Counted from the first letter of the stretch, positions 54,267 through 63,665 are shown. The stretch: DNA of 64,000 bases from Halomarina salina (GCF_023074835.1 NZ_JALLGW010000001.1:2976001-3040000); one strand, 5' to 3'. Numbers and translations are program-made. Notes: generated by a model from the sequence alone, not told the origin.

Positions 54267-55299
54267 CCCCCACAGACGATACTATGGCGAGAGCCTGTTC
54301 AACCCACTGCTCCAGACACCCGAATTCAAGCGTTTCAACGAATCACATTCGGTGGCTAGACGTACCAGCGAGTAATCCCTCAACCGTGAAAACTGACATA
54401 CTCAACGGATCTGTGGAAACGATATCGACCCATATTCCACCCGGGAGACGACGAATGAGGTGAGGGTCGAGATACGGTCAGAACACACAAGAGACCTCCA
54501 GACGCCCATTACCCCCGAAATAACCGAGATGGTGGGTGACGTAATCCGGGACGGATCACCTACGTTTCACGCGGGGAAATCGCTGTACGTGACCCATGTG
54601 TGGAACAGTTGGACTCTACAGCGAGAGGTTGGCCACGGTATCCCGTTGAGTGAACAGTGAGCAGATACTGCTGAACACGCCCATACAGTCCCAGAGAGGT
54701 CGATACCACGGCTTTAGAGCGTTCTACCCTTCCACACCGGGTTCATCGTATCGACCGGTCTAGACTGCCCACCAGAAACGCGAACCCACAGTCTCTCTTC
54801 AGAGTCTCTCTACCGGGCATTAGGGCCATATGTGGAAGAATATGTTAACCGGTCAGAATGACTGCGCGATGAGTGTCGCGAGGGGACCGAGTTGGTATAG
54901 TGTGGATTTCACACGTTCGACGTGGCTATCATCTGCAAGGAGAGACTCCGCTCTTTCAGGCGGGCGTGAATCCGACATGGAAATTCCCCTCGGCCGTCGC
55001 CGGCTGGCCGAATCCCACACCCTCAGCCCACCTTGTGAGAAGCATAGTATCACGGGTACGCCGTCTCCCCACGGGCAGGCCACCGTGAGAGACGGGCAAC
55101 ACTCCATCTATCTCTACGGTGCGCAGGAAACTTGGCCAAACGGTGTGAACCGCGCCGGTCAGACCGTGTCGCGAGGCATGACCGCTTAGAAAGCCGCGTT
55201 GAGAAACCGCGGGACGATGACTCGCTTGTGGATGGGAGCGCCCGTGACAGCGCCCGGAGACGCTCCCGAAGGACAGTCGAAACTCGCCTCGCCGATACT

Positions 55300-55400
55300 G
55301 GGAGAACAAGTTCTGAAACCGACTCGGCACCGGGCCAGGGTTCCTACTGTGTGGGGAAGCCCCGCCGTTTACCGCGGGGAGGATGTCACAGTAGTCACTT
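55300..55400 (+). mobile_element. Possible IS200/IS605-type element remnant (right-end-like)
   Basis: CCCCGC (55360-55365) and GCGGGG (55374-55379) form a hairpin around CGTTTACC, followed by AGGATGTCAC. This resembles the conserved 3' region of haloarchaeal IS1341/TnpB-type elements. A short upstream frame (VETRLADT, SSETDSAPGQ) recalls the degenerate C-terminal tails of TnpB in haloarchaea. No intact transposase or RuvC motif was seen. The similarity is from memory and needs a database comparison. Confidence 0.35.
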
Positions 55401-55551
55401 ACGTGAATCAATACCAATTTCACACTCGTTTCAACGAATCGGGCTTTGAGCACGGCACGAGGTCTCCTTTCTGTGGCTACTCGAACGTTGATCGTCTTTG
55501 AGAAAGCAAGCGTACGCACACGCCTATACCGCGCGCCGTCATACGATTCCC

Positions 55552-55713
55552 ATGGACAAGCGTACCCTGGGGAAGAACCTCGCGCTCCTCGGTCTCGCCT
55601 TCGTCGCCCTCCTGCACACCGCCCTCAGCCTCGTCTTCCAGACGAACCTCACGATGCTCGGTATCGCGTTGCTCATAATCGTCGTCGTTGGGCTGCTCCT
55701 CGTCAACCTCTGA
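55552..55713 (+). CDS. Small two-helix membrane protein
   Basis: 53 residues from ATG 55552 (MDKRTLGKN). Two hydrophobic stretches: LALLGLAFVALLHTALSLVF and MLGIALLIIVVVGLLLVNL. No family is recognised. It lies directly at the border of the AT-rich region and 80 bp before the VNG_1110C-type gene; its GC resembles the ribosomal side. Confidence 0.6.
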   Translation: MDKRTLGKNLALLGLAFVALLHTALSLVFQTNLTMLGIALLIIVVVGLLLVNL

Positions 55714-55817
55714 GCGTCGCTTCCGAGCGTCGTCATCGTGGGGGTTAACGCGGCCGACCGCCGTCCCGTGGACGCCTTTCAGTACGTTAATACGTGATGG
55801 TCGAGAGCGAACGAACG

Positions 55818-56018
55818 ATGAGTGACGCCGGTCGATTCCGCGACAGCACGCAGATCGTCCTCCCCCGAGGGAGGCTGGGTGACCTGCGCGCGGACCTCGG
55901 GCGGGAGTTCACGCTGACGTTCGTCGAGCAGGACGGTCGCGTCCGCATCATCGGCAGTCCGGTCGAGATCAAGAGCGCGAGCGACTGGCTCGTCCGTCAC
56001 GGCATCTCCCTGCCCTGA
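55818..56018 (+). CDS. VNG_1110C-type haloarchaeal protein
   Basis: 66 residues from ATG 55818. GTG 55794 or ATG 55797 in frame would add 7-8 residues but a TATA (GTTAATA, about 55786-55792) puts transcription start near 55818, favouring a leaderless mRNA. RFRDSTQIVLPRGRLGDLRADLGREFTLTFVEQDGRVRIIGSPVEIKSASDWLVRHGI is an alpha-beta protein. I match it to the haloarchaeal family VNG_1110C by size and by its position before L11. Function unknown. Confidence 0.7.
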   Translation: MSDAGRFRDSTQIVLPRGRLGDLRADLGREFTLTFVEQDGRVRIIGSPVEIKSASDWLVRHGISLP

Positions 56019-56175
56019 GGCTCGACGCCGTCCACGCCGTGTCGTCTCTCACTGCGCCATCCCCCGACCAGCTTCGCCCGTAGGTATCGAGAACCGCTCC
56101 GAGTAGCCTCCCGTCCTCCGGCGGAGACGTCCCACACTGTGTGACACTCCACCGTGGGGACGGCGACAAGACAAC

Positions 56176-56185
56176 TCTTAAAAGC
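56176..56185 (+). promoter_or_regulatory. TATA box of rpl11
   Basis: TCTTAAAAGC at 56176-56185 lies 23-32 bases before the ATG at 56208. The transcript is therefore probably leaderless, as reported for rpl11 in Halobacterium. Confidence 0.5.
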
Positions 56186-56207
56186 GCGAGAGGGGAATGA
56201 AGCCGAT

Positions 56208-56687
56208 ATGGGAGGTACCATCGAAGTGCTCGTCCCCGGCGGGCAGGCCAATCCTGGGCCACCGCTCGGGCCGGAGCTCGGCCCCACGCCGGTCGACGTG
56301 CAGGCAGTCGTCAGTGAGATAAACGACCAGACCGCCGCGTTCGACGGCACCGAAGTGCCCGTCACCGTCACCTACGACGACGACGGGAGCTTCGAGATCG
56401 ACGTCGGTGTGCCGCCGACGGCGGCGCTCGTCAAGGACGAACTCGGCTTCGAGACGGGCAGCGGCCGCCCGCAGGCGGAGTTCGTCGCGGACATGTCCAT
56501 CGACCAGCTCGTGACGGTCGCGGAGCAGAAGCTCCCCGACCTGCTCGCGTACGACACGCGCGGCGCGGCGAAGGAGGTCGCCGGCACCTGCGTCTCGCTC
56601 GGTGTCACCATCGAGGGCGAGGACGCGCGGACGTTCAAACAGCGCGTCGAAGACGGCGAGTTCGACGACCAGCTCAGCGCGGCGTAA
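56208..56687 (+). CDS. rpl11: Large-subunit ribosomal protein L11 (uL11)
   Basis: 159 residues from ATG 56208 (MGGTIEVLVPGGQANPGPPLGPELGPTPVDV): this is the conserved N-terminal domain that holds the GTPase centre and binds stalk proteins. The C-terminal RNA-binding domain ends IEGEDARTFKQRVEDGEFD. It is an independent transcript ahead of the L1-L10-L12 unit. Acidic, in the haloarchaeal style. Confidence 0.97.
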   Translation: MGGTIEVLVPGGQANPGPPLGPELGPTPVDVQAVVSEINDQTAAFDGTEVPVTVTYDDDGSFEIDVGVPPTAALVKDELGFETGSGRPQAEFVADMSIDQLVTVAEQKLPDLLAYDTRGAAKEVAGTCVSLGVTIEGEDARTFKQRVEDGEFDDQLSAA

Positions 56688-56840
56688 CCAGGCGGACTCT
56701 CTTTCACTCTCCGAGCGGCGAGCGACGGCACTGCTCGGCGTGCTCGACGCGCTCGCGGCTGACCGTCCGTGACGGTACCGCCGAGTGACGCCTCGAATCG
56801 CCCCCGCGACCACGAGGAGGCTCACGTCGCCAGTTCGACG

Positions 56841-56848
56841 TACTTAAG
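56841..56848 (+). promoter_or_regulatory. TATA box of the rpl1-rpl10-rpl12 operon
   Basis: TACTTAAG at 56841-56848. A start about 25 bases downstream (near 56870) would give a leader of roughly 60-65 bases before rpl1, the length expected for the known regulatory leader. Confidence 0.5.
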
Positions 56849-56872
56849 TCCGCGAGGTCACTCGTGCGAAAC

Positions 56873-56929
56873 GAGACAGGCGTAGCCTGTTTCACGCCGT
56901 AGTAGCCTCACGGCGCACTACGGAGGTGA
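56873..56929 (+). promoter_or_regulatory. Structured rpl1 leader: likely L1 autoregulatory site and ribosome-binding site
   Basis: Nine-base-pair hairpin GAGACAGGC/GCCTGTTTC (56873-56881 with 56885-56893, loop GTA, one G-U pair) is followed by CGCCGT/ACGGCG (56895-56900 with 56910-56915), then GGAGGTGA (56922-56929) four bases before the ATG of rpl1. In haloarchaea and methanogens, L1 represses its own mRNA by binding a copy of its 23S rRNA site in this leader. I see the structure and position; L1 binding is inferred. Confidence 0.6.
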
Positions 56930-56932
56930 ACA

Positions 56933-57571
56933 ATGGCAGATCAGGAAATAGAGGATGCAGTCTCTCGCGCACTCGACGAGGCACCGCCCCGGAACTTCCA
57001 GGAGACGGTGGACCTCGCGATAAACCTGCGAGACCTGGATCTCAACGACCCGTCTAACCGTGTCGACGAAGGCATCGTCCTTCCGAACGGAACGGGCCAA
57101 GACACACGTATCGTCGTGTTCGCAGAGGGTGAGACAGCCCTCCGAGCACAGGACGTCGCCGACGACGTACTCGACGGTGACGACCTCGAAGAACTCGGTG
57201 ACGACGACGACGCCGCGAAGGATCTCGCCGGCGAGACGGACTTCTTCGTCGCCGAGGCGAGCATGATGCAGGACATCGGTCGCTACCTCGGGACCGTCCT
57301 CGGTCCCCGCGGGAAGATGCCGACACCGCTTCAGCCCGACGACGACGTCGTCGAAGTCGTCGAACGAATGAAGAACACGGTACAGGTACGCTCGCGCGAC
57401 CGTCGGACGTTCCACACCCGCGTCGGTGCGGCCGACATGTCGGCCGACGAGATCGCCGACAACGTGGACGTCATCCTGCGCCGAATCGAAGCAGACCTCG
57501 AGAAGGGGCCGCTCAACATCGACTCCGTCTACGTCAAGACGACGATGGGCCCCTCCGTGGAGGTGGCCTAG
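56933..57571 (+). CDS. rpl1: Large-subunit ribosomal protein L1 (uL1)
   Basis: 212 residues. [40 protein letters not shown] is the L1 start, [31 protein letters not shown] the highly conserved middle, and [41 protein letters not shown] the end. It forms the L1 stalk on the 50S subunit and is the likely autorepressor of this operon. Good Shine-Dalgarno. The stop is immediately followed by the rpl10 ATG. Confidence 0.98.
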   Translation: MADQEIEDAVSRALDEAPPRNFQETVDLAINLRDLDLNDPSNRVDEGIVLPNGTGQDTRIVVFAEGETALRAQDVADDVLDGDDLEELGDDDDAAKDLAGETDFFVAEASMMQDIGRYLGTVLGPRGKMPTPLQPDDDVVEVVERMKNTVQVRSRDRRTFHTRVGAADMSADEIADNVDVILRRIEADLEKGPLNIDSVYVKTTMGPSVEVA

Positions 57572-58624
57572 ATGTCCGCAGAGTCCGAACGCAAGACCGA
57601 CGTCATCCCGCAGTGGAAACAGGAGGAGGTCGACACCGTCGTCGACATCCTGAACAGCTACGAGAGCGTCGGCGTCGTCAACCTCGCCGGCATCCCGTCG
57701 CGACAGCTCCAGGCGATGCGCCGTGACCTGCACGGCACCGCACAGCTTCGCGTCTCCCGGAACACGCTGATGAACCGGGCGCTGGACGAGACCGACGACG
57801 ACCTCTCGGAGCTGAAGGAGTTCATCGAGGGCCAGGTGGGCCTCATCGGGACGAACGACAACCCGTTCGGCCTGTACAAGGAGCTCGAAGCCTCGAAGAC
57901 GCCGGCGCCCATCAACGCCGGCGAGGTCGCCCCGAACGACATCGTCATCCCCGAGGGTGACACCGGCATCGATCCCGGTCCGTTCGTCGGCGAACTCCAG
58001 CAGGTCGGCGCGGACGCCCGCATCCAGGACGGCTCCATCCAGGTGCTGTCCGACTCCACCGTGCTCGAAGCCGGCGAGGAGGTCAGCACGCAGCTCGCGA
58101 ACGTACTGAGCGAACTCGGTATCGAACCGAAGGAGGTCGGCCTCGACCTCCGCGGCGTCTACTCCGACGGCGTCCTTTTCGACCCCGAGGACCTCGCCAT
58201 CGACATCGACGACTACCGTGCGGACGTGCAGGCGGCCGCCAGTGCCGCCCGCAACGTCTCGGTCAACGCCGTCTACCCGACGGCCCAGACCGCAGGCCTC
58301 ATCCTCGGCAAGGCGAGCAACGAGGCCCGTTCCCTCGGCCTGCACGCCGCCGTCGAGAGCCCGGACATCGCCGACACGCTCGTCGGGAAGGCCGACTCGC
58401 AGATGCGGGCGCTCGCCGCCCTCATCGACGACGAGGAGGCGCTCCCCGAGGAACTGCGCGGCGCTGACCTCACGGCCCCCGCCGGGGACGACGAGGACGA
58501 CGCCGACGACGACGAATCGACCGACGACCAAGCAGCCGACGCTGACGCCGAGGCCGACACCGACGACGACGAAGACGACGATGACGACGACGGTGGCGAC
58601 GCACTCGGCGCGATGTTCGGCTAA
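57572..58624 (+). CDS. rpl10: Large-subunit ribosomal protein L10 / P0 (uL10)
   Basis: 350 residues. N-terminal RNA-binding part has [49 protein letters not shown]; a [15 protein letters not shown] segment is in the middle. The acidic tail repeats Asp/Glu/Ala and ends GDALGAMFG, the same C-terminal type as L12, which contacts translation factors. The stop-start junction with rpl1 (TAG ATG) shows coupling. Confidence 0.97.
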   Translation: MSAESERKTDVIPQWKQEEVDTVVDILNSYESVGVVNLAGIPSRQLQAMRRDLHGTAQLRVSRNTLMNRALDETDDDLSELKEFIEGQVGLIGTNDNPFGLYKELEASKTPAPINAGEVAPNDIVIPEGDTGIDPGPFVGELQQVGADARIQDGSIQVLSDSTVLEAGEEVSTQLANVLSELGIEPKEVGLDLRGVYSDGVLFDPEDLAIDIDDYRADVQAAASAARNVSVNAVYPTAQTAGLILGKASNEARSLGLHAAVESPDIADTLVGKADSQMRALAALIDDEEALPEELRGADLTAPAGDDEDDADDDESTDDQAADADAEADTDDDEDDDDDDGGDALGAMFG

Positions 58625-58642
58625 CCCCCCCAATACAGAACA

Positions 58643-58987
58643 ATGGAGTACATCTACGCAGCACTCATCCTGAACGAGACGGACGAAGAGATCAACGAAG
58701 AGAACATCACCGCAGTCCTCGAAGCGGCCGGTACGGACGTCGAGGAGTCCCGCGTCAAGGCGCTCGTCGCCGCGCTGGAGGACGTCGACATCGAGGAGGC
58801 CATCGACACGGCCGCCGCCGTCCCCGCAGCAGGCGGGGCCGCGGGCGGTGCCGCCGGTGGCGAGGCCGACGAGGCCGAGGAAGCGGAAGCCGACGCCGAC
58901 GAGGCGGAAGCCGACGCCGACGACGGCGACGACGACGAGGAAGACGACGACGCCAGCGGCGAGGGTCTCGGCGAGCTGTTCGGCTGA
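58643..58987 (+). CDS. rpl12: Ribosomal protein L12 / P1 (archaeal)
   Basis: 114 residues. [55 protein letters not shown] is the dimerising helical N-domain; an Ala/Gly hinge follows; the last 40 residues are extremely acidic and end GLGELFG. It forms the factor-recruiting stalk with L10. It begins 18 bases after the rpl10 stop. Confidence 0.97.
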   Translation: MEYIYAALILNETDEEINEENITAVLEAAGTDVEESRVKALVAALEDVDIEEAIDTAAAVPAAGGAAGGAAGGEADEAEEAEADADEAEADADDGDDDEEDDDASGEGLGELFG

Positions 58988-59035
58988 ACCGGCAGTTCAC
59001 CCTCACCCGTCCGACTCGACTCGAATACACCTTCT

Positions 59036-59043
59036 CCGTTTTT
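59036..59043 (+). terminator. Probable terminator after rpl12
   Basis: A TTTTT run at 59039-59043 lies about 50 bases past the rpl12 stop, with no further ribosomal gene downstream. Consistent with an archaeal U-tract terminator; no clear hairpin. Confidence 0.35.
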
Positions 59044-59179
59044 CGACCCGCCAGCGACGCGTGCGTTCCGCCAGCGGCGCTCCGGTCCACTACGCTCGCC
59101 TCCGCCAGCTACCCCTCCACCACCCCTCATCACACGGGGGACGAACGTTCAAGGGCGAAAGCGCGACCACGCTCCCGTG

Positions 59180-60409
59180 ATGGAGCCACAGGTCGTCCTC
59201 GCGCCGGAGTTCGCGCTCGCAGTCTGTGGGTTCACGCTGGCTGGCGTCGCCCTCGGGACGCTGAGCGGACTGGTGCCGGGCCTCCACGCGAACAACGTCG
59301 CCCTCCTGCTGGCGGCGGGGGCGGCCAGCGCGCCCGGTCCGCCGACGCTCGTCGCCTGCGCGATGCTCGCGGCGGGCGTCGTCCACACGTTCCTCGACGT
59401 GGTGCCCGCGCTGGCGCTCGGCGTCCCCGACCCGGCGATGGCCGCCAGCGCACTCCCTGGGCACCGCCTCGTCGTCGAGGGACGGGGCGAGGAGGCGCTC
59501 CGCCTGTCGGCGCTCGGGAGCGCGCTGGCCGTCGTGCTCGCGGTGCCGCTGGCGATACCCGTCACGACCGGGATGACCGCGGTCTATCCGACGGTCACCG
59601 CCCACCTCTCGCTCGTCCTCGGTGGCATCGCTCTCGCGATGGTGCTCACCGAACCGACGCCGGGACGAGCGGTCGGCGCGCTGGTCGCCGTCGGTGCCAG
59701 CGGTACGCTCGGCGTGCTCACCCTCGACCTCCCCGTCTCCGGACCGCTCGGTGGGAGCACGCTCATGCCGCTGTTCGCGGGACTGTTCGGCGTCCCGGTG
59801 CTCGTCGACGCGGTCGGCGGCGCGGGCGTCCCCGAACAGGACGACGCCACGCTCGCCCTCTCGAAGGGCTCGGTCGCCGGACTGGGCGGTGTCGGCACGC
59901 TCTCGGGCGCGGCGGTCGGCTACCTGCCGGGCGTCTCCAGCGCCGTCGCGGCGACGCTCGCGTTGACGACTGTCCCCGGTAGGTACGGCGCTCGCGGGTT
60001 CGTCGTGGCGACCAGCGGCGTCAACACGGCGAACACGGTGTTCGCTCTCTTCGCGCTGTTCGCCCTCGGCACACCCCGGACGGGCGTGCTGGTCGCCGTC
60101 GACGAGACGGTGGGGACGCCGTCGCTCTCCCTCTCCGTGCTCGCCGTCGTCGGCGCGGCGATGGCGGGGTTCGTCCTCGTGGGAGCACTCGGCCCGTCCT
60201 ACCTCCGGGTCGTCGGGAACGTCGACCCGACGCGGCTCTCGGTCGGTGTCCTCTGCCTGCTCGCCGTCTTCGCGTTCCTGTTCGCGGGCGGACTGGGCGT
60301 CGGACTGCTCGCTATCGCCGGACTGGTCGGGATGCTCCCGCCTCGGCTCGGCGCGAAGCGAGCGCACCTGATGGGGGTACTCATCGGGCCGCTCGCGCTG
60401 GGCGGGTGA
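59180..60409 (+). CDS. TctA/DUF112-type membrane permease
   Basis: 409 residues from ATG 59180 (a GTG one codon upstream is a possible start). Polytopic; the start LAGVALGTLSGLVPGLHANNVALLL is the glycine-rich loop of TctA-type tricarboxylate transport permeases. Twelve or so helices; a FAGLFGVPVLVDAVGG repeat and GVSSAVAATLALTTVPGRYG match the second family loop. Haloarchaeal members occur without TctB or TctC, so the substrate is uncertain. 192 bp after rpl12, independent. Confidence 0.85.
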   Translation: MEPQVVLAPEFALAVCGFTLAGVALGTLSGLVPGLHANNVALLLAAGAASAPGPPTLVACAMLAAGVVHTFLDVVPALALGVPDPAMAASALPGHRLVVEGRGEEALRLSALGSALAVVLAVPLAIPVTTGMTAVYPTVTAHLSLVLGGIALAMVLTEPTPGRAVGALVAVGASGTLGVLTLDLPVSGPLGGSTLMPLFAGLFGVPVLVDAVGGAGVPEQDDATLALSKGSVAGLGGVGTLSGAAVGYLPGVSSAVAATLALTTVPGRYGARGFVVATSGVNTANTVFALFALFALGTPRTGVLVAVDETVGTPSLSLSVLAVVGAAMAGFVLVGALGPSYLRVVGNVDPTRLSVGVLCLLAVFAFLFAGGLGVGLLAIAGLVGMLPPRLGAKRAHLMGVLIGPLALGG

Positions 60410-60430
60410 GGAGCGACGGAGAGAGCCACC

Positions 60431-61441
60431 TCAGATGTAGTCGACCCGACGGAAGTACGCCAGCATGACGACGGCGACCGCCAGCATCCCGACCATGACG
60501 GCGGGGTAGCCGTACGCCCACCGGAGTTCGGGCATGTTCGTCGGTCCTCCCTCGAAGTTCATCCCGTAGACGCCGACGACGAACGTCAGCGGGAGGAAGA
60601 CGGTGGCGACGACGGTGAGGGTCTTCATCACCTCGTTGGTCGACTGCGAGACGGTGTTCAGGTAGATGTCGCGCGCGCCGCTCGTCAGGTCGCGGTAGGT
60701 CTCGGTGAGGTCGACGATCTCGACGAGGTGGTCGTAGACGTCGCGGTAGTACTTCTCCGTCTCCGGGCGAATCTGCTCGGGGTCCCCCCGAGCGAGGACG
60801 ACGAGAGCGCTCCGGGTCGGCCACGTCACCTTACGGAAGGAGAGCAGGTCCCGGCGGACGTTGTTGATGCGTTCGAGCGTCCCGATGTCCGTCGAGACCA
60901 GCACGTCCTCCTCGACCAGCTCGATGGTCGTCTCGATGCGGTCGAGCACCTCGAAGTACTCGTCGACGAGTCGGTCGAGCACGCGGTAGGCCGCGTAGTC
61001 GGCACCCCGGTCGAGCAGTCGGCCGTCCCCGCGGGCCACGGCGTCCCAGACCGCGTCGACCGCCGCGATGGGTTCCGTCGAGAGGACGCAGAGCCAGTCG
61101 TCGCCGACGACGAGACCGACCGGCTCGTCGTGGACCTCCTCGTGGAACGGGGTGTCGCCACGGGTGAGTTCGGCCTCCTTGACGAGCGCGAACGTGTACT
61201 CCTCGAACGACTCGACCTTCGGGCGGACGTTGTTCACCACGTCCTCGACCACGAGCGAGTGGACACCGAACGCCTCGGCGACGTGGCGGAGTTCGTGGGC
61301 GTCGGCGGCCGTCGCGTCGACCCACGACACGCCCTCGGTGTCACGAACCCGTCGGAGGTCGTCCGCAGCGGGGTCGCCGTCGTCGTCGGTCACGTCGACC
61401 GTCTCGACGGTGTCGTCGTGGTAGACGGCGCTCCGAATCAC
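60431..61441 (-). CDS. corA: CorA-type magnesium/divalent metal transporter
   Basis: 336 residues from a GTG at 61441 that overlaps the small upstream gene (GTGA). A long N-terminal cytosolic alpha-beta domain (1-235) leads to two helices, with the pore signature YGMNF at 292-296, and a basic-free tail FRRVDYI. The layout matches CorA pentameric Mg2+ channels. Coupled to the 51-residue membrane protein. Convergent with the TctA-type gene. Confidence 0.93.
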   Translation of the reverse strand: MIRSAVYHDDTVETVDVTDDDGDPAADDLRRVRDTEGVSWVDATAADAHELRHVAEAFGVHSLVVEDVVNNVRPKVESFEEYTFALVKEAELTRGDTPFHEEVHDEPVGLVVGDDWLCVLSTEPIAAVDAVWDAVARGDGRLLDRGADYAAYRVLDRLVDEYFEVLDRIETTIELVEEDVLVSTDIGTLERINNVRRDLLSFRKVTWPTRSALVVLARGDPEQIRPETEKYYRDVYDHLVEIVDLTETYRDLTSGARDIYLNTVSQSTNEVMKTLTVVATVFLPLTFVVGVYGMNFEGGPTNMPELRWAYGYPAVMVGMLAVAVVMLAYFRRVDYI

Positions 61442-61593
61442 GGCCGCCCCCGTGGCAGTGCCGCCAGCGCGATGCCAGCCATCACGCCGGTGACGGTGAG
61501 TGCGCGTCCGGGGTACGGCGTGGCGACGCCGACGGCGTACCCGGCGAGTGCGAGCAGCGTTATCGCGAGACCGAGCGCACGGAGGCGGTGCAT
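61438..61593 (-). CDS. Small membrane protein coupled to corA
   Basis: 51 residues from ATG 61593 (MHRLRALGLAI). Two hydrophobic segments: ALGLAITLLALAGYAVGV and ALTVTGVMAGIALAALP. It ends in the corA start (GTGA overlap), so the two are co-translated. Family not recognised; it may be a CorA partner, by position only. A longer frame upstream lacks protein character. Confidence 0.65.
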   Translation of the reverse strand: MHRLRALGLAITLLALAGYAVGVATPYPGRALTVTGVMAGIALAALPRGRP

Positions 61594-61674
61594 ACCCCCG
61601 CAATCACACGGGAGCGAAAAAGCGTATCCCCGGTCACCGACCACGGCTGCAGGGCTCGACACGGCCCGATGTGG

Positions 61675-63162
61675 CTACAGACGGTACGTCGGGCCGTCGT
61701 CGCCGTCCTCGACCTCGACGCCGAGCGCTTCGAGGTCGTCCCGGATGCGGTCGGCGCGCTCGTAGTTGCCCGACTCCCGTTCCTCCTCGCGGACCGACAG
61801 CAGGAGGTCGACCAGGTCCCCGGCGAGCGTCACGTCGCCCTCGGTCGAACTCGCGCCGAAGACCAGGCCGAGGACCGTCCCGCCGAGAGCGTCGAACGTG
61901 TTCACCGCGTCGCCGAGGGCCGCCTGGTCGAACCGGTCGGTCTCGTCGACGTGGCGGTTGACGGCGGTCGCCAGTTCGAGGAGTGCGGCCAGCGCACCGC
62001 GCGTGTTGACGTTCTCGTCCATCGCCTCGGTGAAGTCGGTCTGCGCGCGGTCGACGACCGTCCGGAGGTCCTCGTCGGCCGCCTTCGCGGAGGCGTCGGG
62101 CGAGTCGAGCGCCTCGGTCGCGCGTTCGTACGCGCGCTGGAGCCGCTCCCAGCGCTCGCGTGCCTCCTCGACGGTCGCCTCGGAGTACGTCTGCTCAGAG
62201 TCGTAGGCCGTCGACAGCAGGAACGTCCGGACGACGTTCGCTCCCAGTTCCTCCACCGCGGTCTCGACCGTCCAGAAGTTGCCCAGCGACGACGACATCT
62301 TCTCGCCCTCCGTCTCCAGCAGGCGGACGTGGAGCCAGAACCGGGCGAACTGCTCGCCCGTGGCCGCCTCGCTCTGCGCGATCTCGTTCTCGTGGTGGGG
62401 GAAGACGAGGTCCTGCCCGCCCATGTGGATGTCGAGCGTCTCGCCGAGGTGGGTTGTGCTCATCGCCGAGCACTCGACGTGCCACCCCGGACGACCCTCG
62501 CCCCACGGCGAGTCCCACGTCTGGGCCGTCTCGCTCGCGTCGTCCGGAGCGGCCGCGCCCTCGTGGCGGTGTTCGGCGACGGTCTCGGGGGAGACGCCGT
62601 CGGCCTTCCAGAGCGCGAAGTCCGTCGGGTGGCGCTTCTCCGCCTGCTCCTCGTCGGGCGCGTTCGCCTCCAGGTCCTCGATGGACTGGTTCGAGAGCTT
62701 TCCATAGTCCTCGAACGCGGTGGTGTCGAAGTACACCGACCCGCTGGACTCGTAGGCGTAGCCCTTCTCGACGAGCGTCTCCACGAGGTCGATTATCTCG
62801 GGGACGTGTTCGGTCACCTTCGGGTACACCTCAGCGCGCAGGAGGTTGAGCGAGCGCATGTCGGCGATGGCTCGTTCGAGGTACGTCCGGGCGACCGCGG
62901 CCTCGCTGTCGCCCAGCTCGTCCTCACCGACGCGGGCGACGATCTTCTCGTTGACGTCGGTGACGTTCTCGACGTGTCGCACGTCGAACCCGCGGAACGC
63001 GAGCCAGCGGTGGACCACGTCGGCGTGGACCCAGAGGCGCGCGTGGCCCAGGTGCGGCGGGTCCGAGACGGTGAGCCCACAGACGTACAGCAGGACCTCG
63101 TCGTCGGCCGGTCGGAAGTCCTCGCGCTCGCCCGTGAGGGTGTTCGTCAGGCGGATGCTCAT
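61675..63162 (-). CDS. cysS: Cysteinyl-tRNA synthetase
   Basis: 495 residues from ATG 63162 (MSIRLTNTL). HLGH (37-40) stands for HIGH, and KMSSS (288-292) for KMSKS. Zinc ligand residues Cys28 (YVCGL), Cys231 (HVECSAMS) and HHENE (256-260) are present. PHHENEIAQSEAATGEQFARFWLHV is typical of class-I CysRS. The C-terminal anticodon domain has the helical DALRSPDAS region. It charges tRNA-Cys; single-gene unit divergent from 63303. Confidence 0.95.
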   Translation of the reverse strand: MSIRLTNTLTGEREDFRPADDEVLLYVCGLTVSDPPHLGHARLWVHADVVHRWLAFRGFDVRHVENVTDVNEKIVARVGEDELGDSEAAVARTYLERAIADMRSLNLLRAEVYPKVTEHVPEIIDLVETLVEKGYAYESSGSVYFDTTAFEDYGKLSNQSIEDLEANAPDEEQAEKRHPTDFALWKADGVSPETVAEHRHEGAAAPDDASETAQTWDSPWGEGRPGWHVECSAMSTTHLGETLDIHMGGQDLVFPHHENEIAQSEAATGEQFARFWLHVRLLETEGEKMSSSLGNFWTVETAVEELGANVVRTFLLSTAYDSEQTYSEATVEEARERWERLQRAYERATEALDSPDASAKAADEDLRTVVDRAQTDFTEAMDENVNTRGALAALLELATAVNRHVDETDRFDQAALGDAVNTFDALGGTVLGLVFGASSTEGDVTLAGDLVDLLLSVREEERESGNYERADRIRDDLEALGVEVEDGDDGPTYRL

Positions 63163-63302
63163 GGCGGCGATACCGCAGGCGTCGGTTTGAACGCATCGGA
63201 ACCGCGAGACGCGGTGGCGCGGCAGTGCACCGGTCCAGCGGCACACCAGGGCAGGACGCTGAGCGGGAGAGCCTTGATGTGCTCGGGGTCCGAGGACCCG
63301 AC

Positions 63303-63665
63303 ATGTCACGACGACGGCAGGCCCTCCTGGAGTTCGCGGGCGCGGTGCTCGCGCTCGCCGCGACCGAGCGGTTCAGACGATGGCTCCCTGAAGACGAGCG
63401 ACCGCCGCGCTCGCCCCGGTGGCTCGCAATCGGTGCCATCACCGGTATCGGGTACTGCTGGCTCAACGACACCGACCGCGGTGGGATACGGACGAACCGT
63501 CGTCGGGGCATCGCCGTCTCGCTGCTGTTCGCCGCCGTCCGGTTCGGCCTCTTCCGCGACCGGCCGGACGCGAGGAGCGAGTTCAGTACCGGACGCTCCG
63601 TCGGGACGGTGCTCTACCGCCTCCGCTACGGCGTCCTCGGTGCGCTCCCCGGAAGCGACGACTGA
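63303..63665 (+). CDS. Uncharacterised haloarchaeal protein with weak membrane helices
   Basis: 120 residues from ATG 63303 (MSRRRQALL). A hydrophobic stretch LLEFAGAVLALAA at 8-20, then a GAITGIGYCWLND segment and a RRGIAVSLLFAAVRFGLF helix; the ends are Arg-rich. It may be a small membrane protein. I do not recognise the family. Upstream gap to cysS is 140 bp, divergent. Confidence 0.55.
   Translation: MSRRRQALLEFAGAVLALAATERFRRWLPEDERPPRSPRWLAIGAITGIGYCWLNDTDRGGIRTNRRRGIAVSLLFAAVRFGLFRDRPDARSEFSTGRSVGTVLYRLRYGVLGALPGSDD

Larger units (their letters stand above)
53943..55551. other. Gene-poor, AT-richer region
   Basis: About 1.6 kb with lower GC than either flank and no strongly supported gene. 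It includes a possible small membrane ORF (53997-54266), unlikely frames near 54460-54660, and a hairpin-bearing stretch around 55320-55390 that looks like the end of an IS200/IS605-type element. I looked for SRP 7S and RNase P RNA cores and did not find them. It looks like transferred or decaying DNA. Confidence 0.5.

Noticed and set aside
54460-54660. Small plus-strand frame in the AT-rich patch
   Set aside because: 66 codons with a GTG start; the middle looks somewhat protein-like but no family, promoter or ribosome-binding site supports it.
53943-55551. SRP 7S RNA or RNase P RNA in the gene-poor patch
   Set aside because: The conserved cores (GGAAGGGAGCA-like for SRP, GAGGAAAGTCC-like for RNase P) were not found.
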